DNA from: Castor canadensis
Lineage: Eukaryota > Chordata > Mammalia > Rodentia > Castoridae
DNA length: 64,000 nucleotides
Assembly (NCBI RefSeq): GCF_047511655.1
Contig: NC_133398.1
Location: forward strand, 50,721,638 to 50,785,637
Direction: 5' to 3'
The notes below the pieces were generated by a model. That model did not search any database, was not told where the DNA came from, and saw only the letters and a list, made by a program, of their open reading frames with translations. Below, in pieces: positions 47,932 to 59,742 of this stretch. The position numbers were made by a program, and so were the translations under genes. Every line of letters begins with the position of its first letter. Positions within the stretch are counted from its first letter, which is position 1.

Positions 47932-48224
47932 GACCTGCTCCATCATGCAAATGACTCTCATGTTCAACAATTTTAAATAAGCACAAAAAGTTTTATATAG
48001 TAAAATTTTCATGAACAAAGAAAAATAAGAAATGGACAATTTGAAAAGAACCCATTTTGTTATATTAATCACAATGTAGAAGTGTAATAAATATTAAACC
48101 ACCAAAAATAAATGAAATGTTACAAATAGTTTTTTAAAAACCTTAAATAAATGAATAGATAATTTGCATGGGTAAAAGGGAAAAGTGTCCTGAGAGCTGA
48201 ACACAGGTTGCTAATATCACTGAA
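47932..48224. other. Short 3' flank of IFNA pseudogene 3
   Basis: No gene; AT-rich. Confidence 0.5.
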
Positions 48225-48330
48225 GACATCTGACATATCGATGGAAGTCATGTCACAAATGTAGCAGAAATGAGTCTTTGCAACGTCAGAATCCTCCAAA
48301 AAAGTCAGTAAGTAAAGAAGAAAGAGATAG
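48225..48330 (+). pseudogene. Very short IFN C-terminal remnant, paired with 43330
   Basis: agcagaaatgagtctttgca...aatcctccaaaaaagtcagt parallels agtgaaatgtcctttttcct...aatcctcaaagaaaagttag at 43310-43360. Only recognisable through that paralogy. Confidence 0.4.
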
Positions 48331-49489
48331 TCATGACTCCCTCAAAGCAATTACTTAATTTTCTAAGCCAAAAAAAGAAATCTCAACTCAGATTTTGCAG
48401 CAGTTGAAAAATATTTGAAACCAAAATCATGAGATTATTTTTAAAGCATGTTGTACATGATGCATTATGAGTTTGTAAAACATTTAGAGAGCAGAACATG
48501 GTTTGCTTTTTTAAATAATTAATGTTTTGATTTATAATTTTAGTTGTTTCAGTTCTTGAGAGGTATTTGCAGTTCTAAAATTTTAAAATTGAATATTTTA
48601 TTGGAGAAATTCTTCATGTCAGTATGTGTAAAGACATTTGTCAGATATTTGATGCTAGCTTCTGTAACAGATTTAAAAGCTACCAGTAATTGGATCATAA
48701 TGCAAATTTGTCTTTTCTTCATTCACAAACCCAAAGCAGGGACTCATAATCAGATGATTTCTTGGATAGCCCACTTCCTAATGTTTCAAGTACCTGGCAC
48801 ATATACTTTTCAGCTTCCCATCTTCAATATGTAACAACAAATGTGGCTGTGCTGCTTGAGACTATTCTGCTCGGTTGCAAAGGGGGAAATGTATGTTGAA
48901 TCACATGGTAGAATATTTAAGGTCAAAGGGAAAAAAATCACTGTCATTCATATTAAAATGGCCTGAATTTATTCTCATATGATACCTAGGTAAAGATGGT
49001 GAGGTAGGAATTCTATTTGTGTGACTGACAGGAACAAAAGACAAGTTCTTTGAATGAGAACATTACTCATTTTTACTTATTTATAACGATGTTTAATGAA
49101 GAAAATTAACCATTTTTTGGCTGCAGATACACTACTAATTCAATAATTCAAACTCAAGTAAGATATCATTCATTAAAGTTCACAGCATCATTGACTCTTT
49201 AAGGAAACATTTAAGTTGATTTCCAAATGCATAGTTAAAGTTAAAAAGTGGCCAAGAGGATGGGAATAAGGTCTTGGATCTCATTGTAAATTTGAAGTTG
49301 TTTCTTATGACCTGAGAAAAGGAGGAGAGGATAAATAGGAAGTTCACTGCAGGGCCTTGAGGATCATGAAACAAAAGTGGCATGTGAGTCTTCCTTTTTA
49401 ACCAGGCCATTCATTTTCATCTCATACTTAAAACATTTGAAAAACAAACTTGAAGAAACTATCCATTTAGCAAAGTTAGGAAACCCCAG
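48331..49489. repeat. IFN downstream flank module, copy 2
   Basis: Same order as 43373-44200: ttctaagccaaaaaaagaaa against ttctaagctcaaaaagaaaa; gcatgttgtacatgatgcat against gtatgttgtacttgatgcat; gacctgagaaaaggaggaga. No gene. Confidence 0.88.
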
Positions 49490-50940
49490 TAGGATATCGC
49501 TTCCCTTCTTTCATTTTTATCACATTTAGTCATTATTTTGTTTTCTTTGTCCTCAGTCATTGCAATGCAAAAAGTGAAAACTTTTGCTTTCTATGAAAGT
49601 AAAAATGAGAAGGGGGGCTATGTTCTATATTGCATGTTATTCAGGGAAATTTTATACTCCATTTAGCTTTATTATATTTATATTCAATTATACACATTAG
49701 TTCACAAAAAGTTCAAAACTGTCCTTTTGTAATAGCTACCTAGCACTTAAATCCCTTTGGGAAATTTGAATTCTAATGCAAAAATTTTTCTTTAAAATTC
49801 AAACTCATATTTTCTCAATCTTGTATTCTGACTGGGAATGATATACCTCTCAATTAGTTGGGGGATATGAACAAATCTTAGATATTGCATAGTTTTATGA
49901 CCCTCCAAAGCTGAATTCTACTGAAAAAATTTTTTAGTGTCTATTTCCTTTTCTTGGTTTTCCTTTTGTATCCCTAGAGAAGTACTGACATTGAATTTAT
50001 GGAATATGCAGAAAAATATATGTAACATTTGTGCTATAAACCTATAGACAATAAATGACTATGACTTACAGGGCTGATGGATGAAGTCTTTCTCTTCATT
50101 ACATGTTTGATCACAGTTCATGCTATATTATATGAGTTGTTTATGTTTGAACTTCATTGCTTTCCAATAGGATGTGGTCTATGGGAGTTAAACACAAATT
50201 ATTGTATTTTTTATTTTCTTCTAGTAAAGTTATTCAATACATTAATTATGTCAATTGATTTTGTTTGATATCTATCAGCCAGTGAAGTTAAAAATTATTT
50301 TCTCATGTGAAGCAAAATTGAAGAGTTTTTATATTAAGAATAAATTTTTTTTATTTATTTTAATATTTTAATATTAAAATATTTTTAATATTAAAATATA
50401 ATTTTAATATTATAATATAATATATTAATATAATATAATATTAATATAATATTAATATATTAATATAATTATTATATTATATTATATAATTATATAATAT
50501 AATAATATTAATATTATTATATAATAATTATATAATATTATATAATAAAAATTATATAATATAATAATATAATAATATCAATATAATATAATATTAATAT
50601 AATATTAATATAATATTAATATAATAATTATATTATAATAATTATAATATAATATAATAAATATAATATAATTTTAATATTAAAATATTTTAATATTAAA
50701 AATAAATATTTTTATGAGTTTTGAAAAATTTATGGGTGTCTTTACACTGCAACACATATTTTATAAATTTTAAATTGCATAATAATGTGAGTTATTATAA
50801 TGTACATAAGTACAGATACTGCATTAAAAGTCACTAAATTATGAGTAAAATATAATTCATAAAAAAAATCACAATTTCTAAGTAAATTTATTACACTTAA
50901 AGTAAAAGTATGCTAATGAACCAATGTAAGACTATTCAGA
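49490..50940. repeat. IFNA upstream unit, copy 2 (no gene follows)
   Basis: Paralogue of 46690-47690 with the AT expansion 50340-50712 inserted in it. An L1 tail follows and then the next unit's flank, so the gene that should sit here has been lost. Confidence 0.85.
50340..50712. repeat. AT-only palindromic low-complexity tract
   Basis: About 370 bp almost free of G and C, made of ATATTA/TAATAT words that are largely self-complementary (aatattaatataatattaat). The paralogue at 47430 has no such tract, so it expanded after that duplication. It is expected to form hairpins or cruciforms. Confidence 0.95.
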
Positions 50941-50944
50941 ATTG

Positions 50945-51010
50945 GCACAAGGAATCCCCCCCTTTATAATTAATGTATACCAATAAAAATGAAAAAAGAT
51001 ATAAAGAAAT
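50945..51010 (+). mobile_element. Very short LINE-1 3' tail
   Basis: aatccccccctttataatta, then ccaataaaaatgaaaaaaga, looks like an L1 3' terminus with an A-rich tail. Confidence 0.45.
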
Positions 51011-51279
51011 TAAAAAATAATAGCATAGTGTGCTTATTATGTTTAAATTATCAAGCACAAATATTATTTTTATTTACAATAGAAAAATATTTTATTTTAT
51101 TAAATCTTATTTGCCACCTAATTACCATTTACTTGTGAAATATACCGATGAGTGGTTTTTTTTCCTTATTTTAAACTGTAGCTGAATGTGTTCTAGCTAT
51201 TATATGAGTAATTGGAATGAAAATAATACTTTCTATAATGCTTTATACTGAGAATGCTTTAAGACACTTCATAAAGTAA

Positions 51280-52550
51280 ACATTGGTAATGATTTATGTT
51301 CTTGAATAATGTTATGATCTATAACTTAGTCAACTATTTTAATTCTTGAGAGCTAAATGCAGATTCCAAAGTTTTAAATTTAATTTTTATAGGGAAGATT
51401 TTTCAAAATGTTATTTACTAAAAGACCATGTCTCTTGTGATCTTTATTTATATTCCTTCAGCCATATTGCCAGATTGTCTTTATCTCATCATTTAATCTG
51501 TCTTGCTGGGATGAACATAGCCAATTTATATCCCATCCCAATAGGATATGGCTTCATTTTTTTCATTTTTCATGACATCTAGACATACTTGTTTTTCTTT
51601 TTTGTCTCTAGTCACTGGGATACAAAAAGTAACAACTTTGGTTTCCTAAGAAAATGAATGAGAAAAAAGGATAGCTACTGTATTGCATTCTGTAAAGGAA
51701 AATTGTACAGTCCTTTCGTTTCCTTGTATTTATATCACATTTTTAAATATTAGGACAAAAAGTTTTCTTTTATTTAATAAGATTAACTAGAATTGGTATC
51801 ACTAGACATATTTTGGAAAATGCAAATTCTGATGCAATTTTTTTAAAAAAATCAAAGCGAGTTTTTCTCAATCTTGTATTCTCATCAGGTGTGATATAGC
51901 TCAATTGTACGGAAAATTAGTTTGTAAGAGTAAGAAAACATCCCATATGTCACAAAATCCAAAACTCATATATCTGTTCCAAAACTGATCTCTAACAAAA
52001 TTTTACTCCTTAGCATTTATTTTCTTTTCCTGAGTTTCCCTGTGTATCCCTGAGTATAACTGATATTGAATTCATAAAAGACACACAAAGTGTATACAAG
52101 ATCAGTGCTACAAACCTTAAAAAGTAGGTGATAACAATAGGACATTCTCTCCATAACATGCTCAATCTCTAACTGCAGGAACATTCAACTCTTATTGGCT
52201 ATCTTGGGTGTGTTGCTTGATCCTAAGTGCTTCAGAATGTTCCCTACTCTATGTTAAGAAAATAATTTCTACTTTCAATAGTTTATAGCACTTTTGAAAT
52301 CTACTTAAGGATTTCTTTAGTGGTATTTTATATTTTATAAAATTATATACTGGCATATGCAATGAAATTCATTGTAATGTATATAATTACATATATTACA
52401 TTAAGTCAATAAGTAATTTATAGGAAAATAAATCCTAATTTATACAGAAATAAAATTAAATAAAAGCACAACTTACTTTTGTAAACTCAAGTTTAAGGTT
52501 AATCATTCTTTACCCTAAATTTAATTAAAACCTAAGTTCATCAACTTCTC
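51280..52550. repeat. IFNA upstream unit, copy 3 (of the intact gene)
   Basis: Paralogous to 43550-43660 at its left (gttatgatctataacttagt) and to 46640-47400 and 49490-50350 further on. Contains a distal module near 51530-51670 (cctaagaaaatgaatgagaa). No gene. Confidence 0.8.
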
Positions 52551-52554
52551 TTCA

Positions 52555-52782
52555 TTTATTTGATTATTTATTTATTTATTTATTTAGCAGTAAGGGGACT
52601 TGAACTCAGAGCCTACACCTTGAACCATTCCATCAGCATTTTTGCAGTGATGGATTTTTTTTTTTAGATCAGGTCTTGCAAAATTATTGCCTAGGCTGGC
52701 ATCAAACCATGATTCTCCTGATCTCTACCTCCTGAGTAGATAAGATTACAGGCATGAACCACTTGCGCCAGCTATTTTTAAT
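52555..52782 (-). mobile_element. Dimeric SINE (B1-dID-like)
   Basis: Reverse: (ATTT)n tail at left, ggacttgaactcagagccta, gcctaggctggcatcaaacc, ctgagtagataagattacag. It lies about 340-560 bp upstream of the intact IFNA start. Confidence 0.92.
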
Positions 52783-52950
52783 GTATAAAGTAAAAATATA
52801 AGTACAATACCTAAGAATGTTACTTTACATCTGTGTGGTTGAATTTTAGTCAGAGGTCAAATAAGAAAATTACCTAACAAGGCTTGGTGGCACAGTCAGG
52901 GAGGGTAATAATGAAAAGAAAATGGTTGGAAATGCCACTCAACTTAAGTA

Positions 52951-53045
52951 GTGAAAGCACAAAGAAAAGCAAAAAGAGAAGTGGAAAGTAAGGGGAGGGC
53001 ATTCAGAAAATGGAACCTCCAATGTTTCCTACTTGAGACAAATGA
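52951..53045 (+). promoter_or_regulatory. IFNA promoter: virus-response region, degenerate TATA box
   Basis: 52952-52990 is a chain of GAAA/GCAAA/GGAAAG words (gtgaaagcacaaagaaaagc; aaaaagagaagtggaaagta), the usual IRF3/IRF7-binding region of IFNA genes. The TATA position reads tacttgag at 53030-53037, where IFNA genes normally have tatttaag. The expected transcription start is near 53058, giving a 5'UTR of about 60 bases. Confidence 0.8.
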
Positions 53046-53120
53046 GCACATGAGGTCTTTAGAGAACCTAGAGGCAAAGGTTCAGGATCAGCCAGACCAG
53101 CAGCATCTGCAACATCCCCA

Positions 53121-53690
53121 ATGGCCCTGTCCTTTGCTTTACTAATGGCCCTGGTGGTGCTCAGATGCAAGTCAGAGTGTTCCCTGGACTGTGACCTGCC
53201 TCAAACTCATACCCTTGGTAGCAGGAGGGCTTTGATACTCCTGGGACAAATGAGGAGAATCTCTCCTTTCTCCTGCATGAAGGATAGAAATGACTTTGGA
53301 CTTCCCCAGAAGGAGTTTGTTGGAAAGCAGGACAAGAAGATTCAAGCTATCTCTGTCCTCCATGAGATGACCAAGCAGATCTACAACCTCTTCAGCACAA
53401 AGGACTCCTCTGCTGCTTGGGCAAAGACCCTTCTGCACAAATTCTGCACTGGCCTTTCTCAACAGCTGAAAGACCTGGAAGCCTGTCTGACACACGAGGT
53501 GGGGGAGGAAGAACCTTCCCTGATACATGAGAACTCCACACTGGCTGTGAAGAAATACTTCCAAAGGATAGCTCTCTACCTGAAAGGGAAGAAATACAGT
53601 CCTTGTGCCTGGGAGGTTGTCAGATCAGAAATCATGAGAGCCTTCTCTTTATCAACAAACTTGCAAGAAAGATTAAGGAATGAGGAATGA
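53121..53690 (+). CDS. IFNA: Interferon alpha
   Basis: Secreted type I interferon, expected ligand of IFNAR1/IFNAR2. Intronless, 189 codons, the standard IFNA length. Signal peptide 1-23 ([23 protein letters not shown]); the mature chain of 166 residues starts [20 protein letters not shown]. The conserved cysteines are at mature 1, 29, 99 and 139 (pairs 1-99 and 29-139), plus Cys86, known from some alpha subtypes. Hallmarks: [70 protein letters not shown] and a C-terminus [10 protein letters not shown] sequon NST lies at mature 115; the N78 site of omega is absent (AKT). The ATG is in the usual ccccaATGG context. The ORF is undamaged, but the TATA box upstream is degenerate. A specific IFNA subtype number cannot be given. 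Confidence 0.97.
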   Translation: MALSFALLMALVVLRCKSECSLDCDLPQTHTLGSRRALILLGQMRRISPFSCMKDRNDFGLPQKEFVGKQDKKIQAISVLHEMTKQIYNLFSTKDSSAAWAKTLLHKFCTGLSQQLKDLEACLTHEVGEEEPSLIHENSTLAVKKYFQRIALYLKGKKYSPCAWEVVRSEIMRAFSLSTNLQERLRNEE

Positions 53691-54060
53691 GACTGGACAC
53701 AACAGGGAAATGACTCCGAGTGATTAATGCACTGTATCTAAATTCCACAACTACTCACATTTCAAAGACTATAATTTCTGTGGTAATTGTGACATTAATT
53801 CAATGAACTTGTCAGATGTTTTCAAATGTGTTAACTAATGTTCAACTCTACTGACACTAGTCCCTTACAGAGGACCATGCAGATGTATTTATTTACCAAT
53901 CAAATACTTATTTAAATATGTATTTAAATGAGATTTAAATTATTTTGACATTATAATATTATTTGCACTTTTACATTGTGGTTAATATAGCAAAATTTGT
54001 TCTTTATAAATAGTCCCTTTCTTATTTTGCTTTGTTCATTAAACTTTTACTATCAAAATT
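53691..54060 (+). promoter_or_regulatory. IFNA 3'UTR with AU-rich element and poly(A) signal
   Basis: ATTTA pentamers at 53885-53930 and ATTAAA at 54038-54043, with tgtgtgtgt behind it as a possible downstream GU element. Confidence 0.7.
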
Positions 54061-56280
54061 TCTTGTGTGTGTTTATGCTTAAAAAAGAAACTCCAAACTT
54101 TATTGCACAACCTTATAAAAAGTGGAAGGTGGAATTCCTTTATCCATTATTATTATGTTGAAATTATAAAGAAAAACTGACGTTCTCACATGTTGGGAAT
54201 GTAATTCAGTAGAAGAGTTCTTACTTAACCATCTTGAGGCCCTTGGTAGGATATCCAACACTTCAAAATATTCTCTAAAACAGGTTGAATGTTGACCTCA
54301 GGCTATAGAGCTGAACCTAATGCAGATCTTTCTTTCTTGTATCTTTGATTTTCAAAGGTAAAGAAACCTAAAAATATCTATCATACTTAGTTAATATCAG
54401 CTGTTAACTTGTTCAACAGAAAGAAGGAGAACCCCACAAAAAGCTTTCAGTAAAATGCAGATTGTGGCATTTGAGGACTCAAAAATGAAAGCAAAAATAT
54501 CCTCTATGAGTGGATTGTAGAGCTTTATGTGTGAAATTTTTAGTTGGATTGTGAGTTTGCAGTTTATAAGGAATAAAGTTGCTAGAGCATCAAACAGAGT
54601 GATTAGAGTCCAGATGTGGAGGTAGATATGTGGGAAGAGATTGTAGAGGGAGAAAGAGACTTAACTTGGTTCTGAGGACCAACTGTCTTTAAAAGGAGGG
54701 GAGAGAAGGGCCACAAAGCAAACAGGTAAAGATCCTCACATTAGAAGAATATCAAGAGAGAAGGGTGGAAAAGTGTAATTAAGAAAATAAACTCCTTAGA
54801 AATGGAACCAGTGAATTCAGGGAAGGTGTGGATTGAACCTGCCCACTATACTGGGAAAATAGATTGCAGTGGCAACATTAGGTAGAATTAATCACTGAAA
54901 ATCATACTGTAGTAGCTGGAAATAAGAGAAGTGGAGAAAGAAATAGCATGGAATTCAGAGGGCCATGAAGATTATTTTTTCTGTAAATAATTTTCCCTTC
55001 TTTGAAATTTATTTTTCTGAATAGATTAGTAGAAATTAAAGTAGTGACAAATAATGTTTTCAGTGTATTTATCTGAAACATAGTATACTTAATTGCAATA
55101 ATTTATTGTTTTAAATAATACTACTTTGAATATCAGTGATCCACTTAATTTTTGTTAATTTGTTAGGCAGAAATTGAAAACTGAATCATTCTTTATAAAA
55201 TATCAATACAATTGATGATGTAATTAGTCCTAGATTTATTTGCTTTATTAATTAACATGTATCATTGTCATATTGGTATACTAGACTAGCTCTATAAGGC
55301 AGTTCACTTGTGGTATAGCTGGACATGGCAAGAATTCTGTATTATTCCTTGTAATTTTCCTGGGTTTGTGAATATTAAAATCTCATGCAGATCCCCAAAT
55401 AGCAAATTTCCATGGACATAAGTGGGTGATTTGATCTAAGAATCTGTTTCTTAATACTTTTAAAAGTCAATAAAAAAGCCATAACCAGATGAAAATGCAA
55501 CAGGAACCATGGAAATTCAGAGAGCAAAGGAGATCTGTGTATAATTCCAAAATAAGTGAGATACAGAAATTATAACCAAAATCCAGAATACAAAACTAAT
55601 AAAATCATTAATACATAAGCATGAGAATTTTGACATTGTGTGATAACAAGCAACCCACTAAATCATCTAAGCCTCTGTTTTCTCAATAAATAAAATGGTA
55701 CAAAATGTTTATACAGTTGTTGTGAATAGTAAATGAACACATGTATTTTAAAGCACTTAACATAGTATATTTGCAGAGTAATATTCAAAATATAGAAAAG
55801 TATTTCCAATTTTTCTTCACTTAGCACCAGAAAATCATTTGACCTTGGTAAAATTCTTAGAATCTGTATACTATTTCTCAATAACTGACCTCCACAGGAG
55901 GTGGCCTAAAAAAAAAAAAAAAGAATTCGGTCACGAATTCTAATGTGGGGGAAAATTTGTCCTTCTTCATTTTAACGAAGTGTCCTATTTGTATTCAGAA
56001 AAGAAATGGTGGCTTTGAAAATATCTAGAAGGGTGGGGAAAACAAAACATGATAGTTAAAGAAAAAGGAATTCTGAGAAGAGTTCTGTAGAAGACTGAAG
56101 AATAGACGCCCTGCTCATGGAGGATAAATGTGAATGTATGCTCAGTCAGGAAATGGCAGCTTACAGAAATATCTGGAAAAGAAGTTAGTCTCCTCTACTG
56201 AATTGAATATGTGTAGTGTTCTTTTACCAATTCTGATGTGACACATTTCTGGAACACATACTTTCATTATGGAATCACAG
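54061..56280. other. IFNA downstream flank
   Basis: No gene. 54080-54960 is paralogous to 13656-14480. 55300-55440 is paralogous to 60170-60290 (tgcagatccccaaatagcaa against gtggatccaaaactcaccaa). A poly(A) run lies at 55908-55922. Confidence 0.6.
54187..54268 (+). mobile_element. ID-like SINE (diverged)
   Basis: gttgggaatgtaattcagta ... accatcttgaggcccttggt; tRNA-like body with much decay. Confidence 0.55.
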
Positions 56281-57179
56281 GAAGCTTTTTCACTTTCTTC
56301 TAGTAATCCTTACATTGCTTTGCTCATTCACTCCTCCTTAATCTCACATATTCATACAGCTGTTTTCCCTGCCCTTGTGGCTTCTGGCCATCAATTTCCA
56401 CTGAGGAGTACAATGTGACCAATTAAGTCAAAGTTGAGTGAAAGTTCCTATACTGCTATAGTCCTTTTCCTTTTGATGAATATTTTTAGAAATGAGGGAA
56501 GGTCCCTGTTACCTTAATGTAATAGTAGTGGTAGCTAAAATGAAATAGAAAGTAGAATCCATTTTACTCAGGGGACTCAGAGATTTATATAGGGCAGCAG
56601 CCACCTTTGCTCAACAAAGAAAAGATAGAGTCAAGTCAGGATCACAGGTTCTTTCTGTTCATGCAGAAACCTGTCTCTTCCACTGGCTTTGCTTACTTGT
56701 TTATTTTCAGAGCAGACACAAAAGCTTTTTCTAGTGGGGGAGGGGATCTGGCTCCAGTAATGGAAAAATATGTTTCTTTGGCTTTTTTATCTCACAAAGG
56801 AAAGCACTCCCACCTTCATGCTGGTCATTTCCTATTTGGACAGTGGACAGCTCTGGTGGGAGGGAAATTGCCAGAATATGCCTTTTGCCTCCAGTCTCCT
56901 CAGAGACTTAGAGTTCCTGACCCCTAACTTTTCTATGTCTGTAAATCACATGCAGGAACAGATAACCATTGCATCTGAGAGTAGAGTTGCAAGCAAAGTC
57001 AGGGAAATGTCCCATTTGATGGTGCCTTAACCCTTTCCTAAGAATAAATTGTCCATTTGACAAATTCCTTCACACATTCAGATCTTGTCCCTTGACCTCC
57101 CAATCAGGAGAAAATTCTGTCCATCATTTTCAATAAGAACATGGTTGTATCAGTGCCACCTTGACTGGGTTCTTAGGGA
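56281..57179. other. IFN-unit flank, third copy
   Basis: Paralogous to 20990-21500 and 37905-38620 (tttttagaaatgagggaagg; aatccattttactcagggga). No conserved ORF. Confidence 0.7.
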
Positions 57180-57560
57180 GAACACAAACATAAGAAAAAG
57201 AATTTCAGAGAATGCAAAAACTGTGAGCTGTGGCCCATGGGATATCTGTTTGGACAGAACTGGAAAGAATTAAAGTGATGCACACAACACTTAAAAAAGT
57301 GAATCAAGAGGTGAGGGTGAATTGTTCAGGTAGGAGGAATCACTTCAGTTGGGATCTTTGTCATTGCTAATTCCCATGTAAAAATGATATTTTGTCCTTT
57401 GCCTTCTTTCCTCTTCCACCACTTTGTGAAGGAAGTAGTTTATAAGCAGGACTATCTGGACTTGTTCAATAAAATTGACTGTCTCTGCTATTGCTTAACA
57501 CCCTTCAATAATTAGGACTCTTTCTGCTCCTTCCTTACTACTTACTTTTTAAATGTAATT

Positions 57561-57561
57561 T

Positions 57562-57616
<55 letters not shown>
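57561..57616. repeat. (CT)n(AT)n compound microsatellite
   Basis: About 14 CT units run directly into about 14 AT units. Confidence 0.97.
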
Positions 57617-57619
<3 letters not shown>

Positions 57620-59104
57620 TGTATATAATTTGTATATAATTATATACAAAATTGATGATTTAGCTCCATACTATCACCTTGTTCTGAAAATCTCTGTGGC
57701 CACATTTAGTATCAGAACCTGGATTTATTCACTTGCTGTATGTTCCACAGAATGGGGGAACAGAGAAGCAAGGCTGGAGGAACAAGGACTGGGGTGGCAA
57801 TATGGGGATGGTAGGGACTGCCGTCTCTCCTTGCATTGCCATACAGAGCCTGACTTTACTCCACTCACCTGCAACACCCCATGTGCATCTAGTCCATCTA
57901 AGAAGCAGCACCAGGAATCAGGACTGTGCTCAAGAAGAGTTGGCCAGTGATCAAGATGCAGCACAAGGTGGAGATGGTCAAGTTTTCCAAGCTTTGAGGA
58001 CAAGGATGCAAAAATGGGCACAACTGGACCTTTCCTGTATGTTGATTTCTGAATTTCAGGGGTCAATGTTCACTTACATGCAGTTGGGCACAAAAATAGA
58101 AAGCATAGAAGCCCCACCCACACTTCTAAACCTCATGACCAGCTAAAGACCTGGCATGCCCACCTGTGCCCCTATTTAGAGGCTTTAATGTTCTAATTCC
58201 ACAAGAAAGGCACTACAATACATACAGGACTCTCACTTGTTCAAAAGATCAAAGTGCACATGCTGAAATAAGAAAACATTGAAGGAGCCAGCTTGAGAAC
58301 AGGGCTTAACCAGAGGTTCTAAGAGGGTCTACTAGAGAAATGGCAGATCGTCAGAAACTGGAGCAGTGTCCATTGGGTGGATTGTTCCTTCACGTGGTAA
58401 GATATGAATTCTAGATTCAGAATCCTTCAGATTGTCTCCAATAAGAGCATGAAGGCCTGAACTGCTGCTAAGAGCACAGCATGTACCAACAAGACCTGTG
58501 CAACATCAATGACCCCAACTGAGTGATAGTGAAACACATAGCCACCAGAAAATTGAAAGATACAGGGATGCTCAAGAGGGAGAGCAAGTGTTCACTACAC
58601 AGGGGAAACTCTTCCTAGAACCTGCGACACTTATGGAATCTCTTAAATTATGGTCAGATGCAAAAAAATACATGAAACTTGTGGCACATAGGGAGTTATG
58701 TATGTGTAGATGACTGGAAGGTATGAAAGGTGACTAGGAGGAGAAAACTCCTTTGATCTTTTCTCTTCCAGTAGCCAGTCACTTTCCAGCTTTAACGTTC
58801 ATCATATTCAGACTTGCATTTCTTTTCCTTTTGTTTTAGTGTTCTGAGTTGCACTGGAAACCTTCTAGGAATATGGTCAAGAGAAAGAAAGAATAAATGA
58901 TCCCTTAAAATTATTGAAAAACTGTTTTAGGGCCTTTTTCTTCTCATTTTAACATTGCTATTTTAATTCAAGTGTTAAGGTGGAAAATAAAAGTACTTCC
59001 CAAGCAGCATGACACTCTTTCCCTAGAAAAAGTTTAAGTGAAAAAATGTATAAAATTTTAAAGACTCCAATAAAAATAAAGAAAAAGGTGGGGAGGTGGG
59101 GTGG

Positions 59105-59302
59105 TGATGGAGGCAGTTTCCCAAGGTGCCAATGGCTCAAGGAGGCATAAATGGCATTGGAAGTTAGCCCAGGAAAATCTTTTAGGATATCCTATCTCGA
59201 AAAAAACCCATCACAAAAATAAAGGCGGGAAAAGGGGGCGCTGGTGGAATGGCTCAAGGTGTCAGTCCTGAGTTCAAACCTTAGTACGACAGAAAAAAAA
59301 AA
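59105..59302 (+). mobile_element. Dimeric SINE (B1-dID-like)
   Basis: Same insertion as 1891-2075. The ID half is well preserved (gctggtggaatggctcaagg; tgagttcaaaccttagtacg). Confidence 0.85.
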
Positions 59303-59649
59303 GTGACCAGAAGTGCAGATTCATGAAAGAAATTTTAAAATGATCCCTGTAAATTATTCAAAGGTCCTGTTTTGGGACCTTTCTCTTCTCCTTTTTACTT
59401 TGTTATTTTAATTCTAAGGTTAAGATGGGAAAAACAAAAAAATGATTCCCAACAGCATGGCACTCCTTTGCCTAGAAAAATCTTAAGTCACATAATGTAT
59501 AAAATCGAACTCCATCCTCCAATATTATCATAAAAGCGCAGAATCACTATATTTACCACCATATTTGATCTCAGGCACCACATCATGTCTGTGAGAGGAA
59601 GAAAGCTGACCCAAGGAGCTCACCTGAGCTGCCTCACCCTGGCCAGAGG

Positions 59650-59742
59650 GGAAGAGCCAGGACTGGGGGCGTGGCTCCAGTGACAGAGGCCTGACAAGCA
59701 AGAGCAAGGCTAAGCCATCCCCAGACTGGGAAAAAAAAAAAA
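59650..59742 (+). mobile_element. ID-like SINE
   Basis: gactgggggcgtggctccag ... ctgacaagcaagagcaaggc with an A tail. Counterpart of 2425. Confidence 0.75.

Noticed and set aside
50340-50712. CRISPR-like or satellite array
   Set aside because: No fixed repeat and spacer structure; it is irregular AT low-complexity sequence, and CRISPR is not expected in a mammal.
53172-53564. 130-codon antisense ORF over the intact IFNA (and 106 codons antisense to IFNW at 23543-23863)
   Set aside because: These are complementary-strand shadows of highly conserved coding sequence; no independent signal.
57725-58146. Overlapping ORFs of up to 137 codons on both strands in block copy 2
   Set aside because: An indel between the block copies changes the antisense frame and the sense frame is not open in copy 1, so there is no coding conservation.
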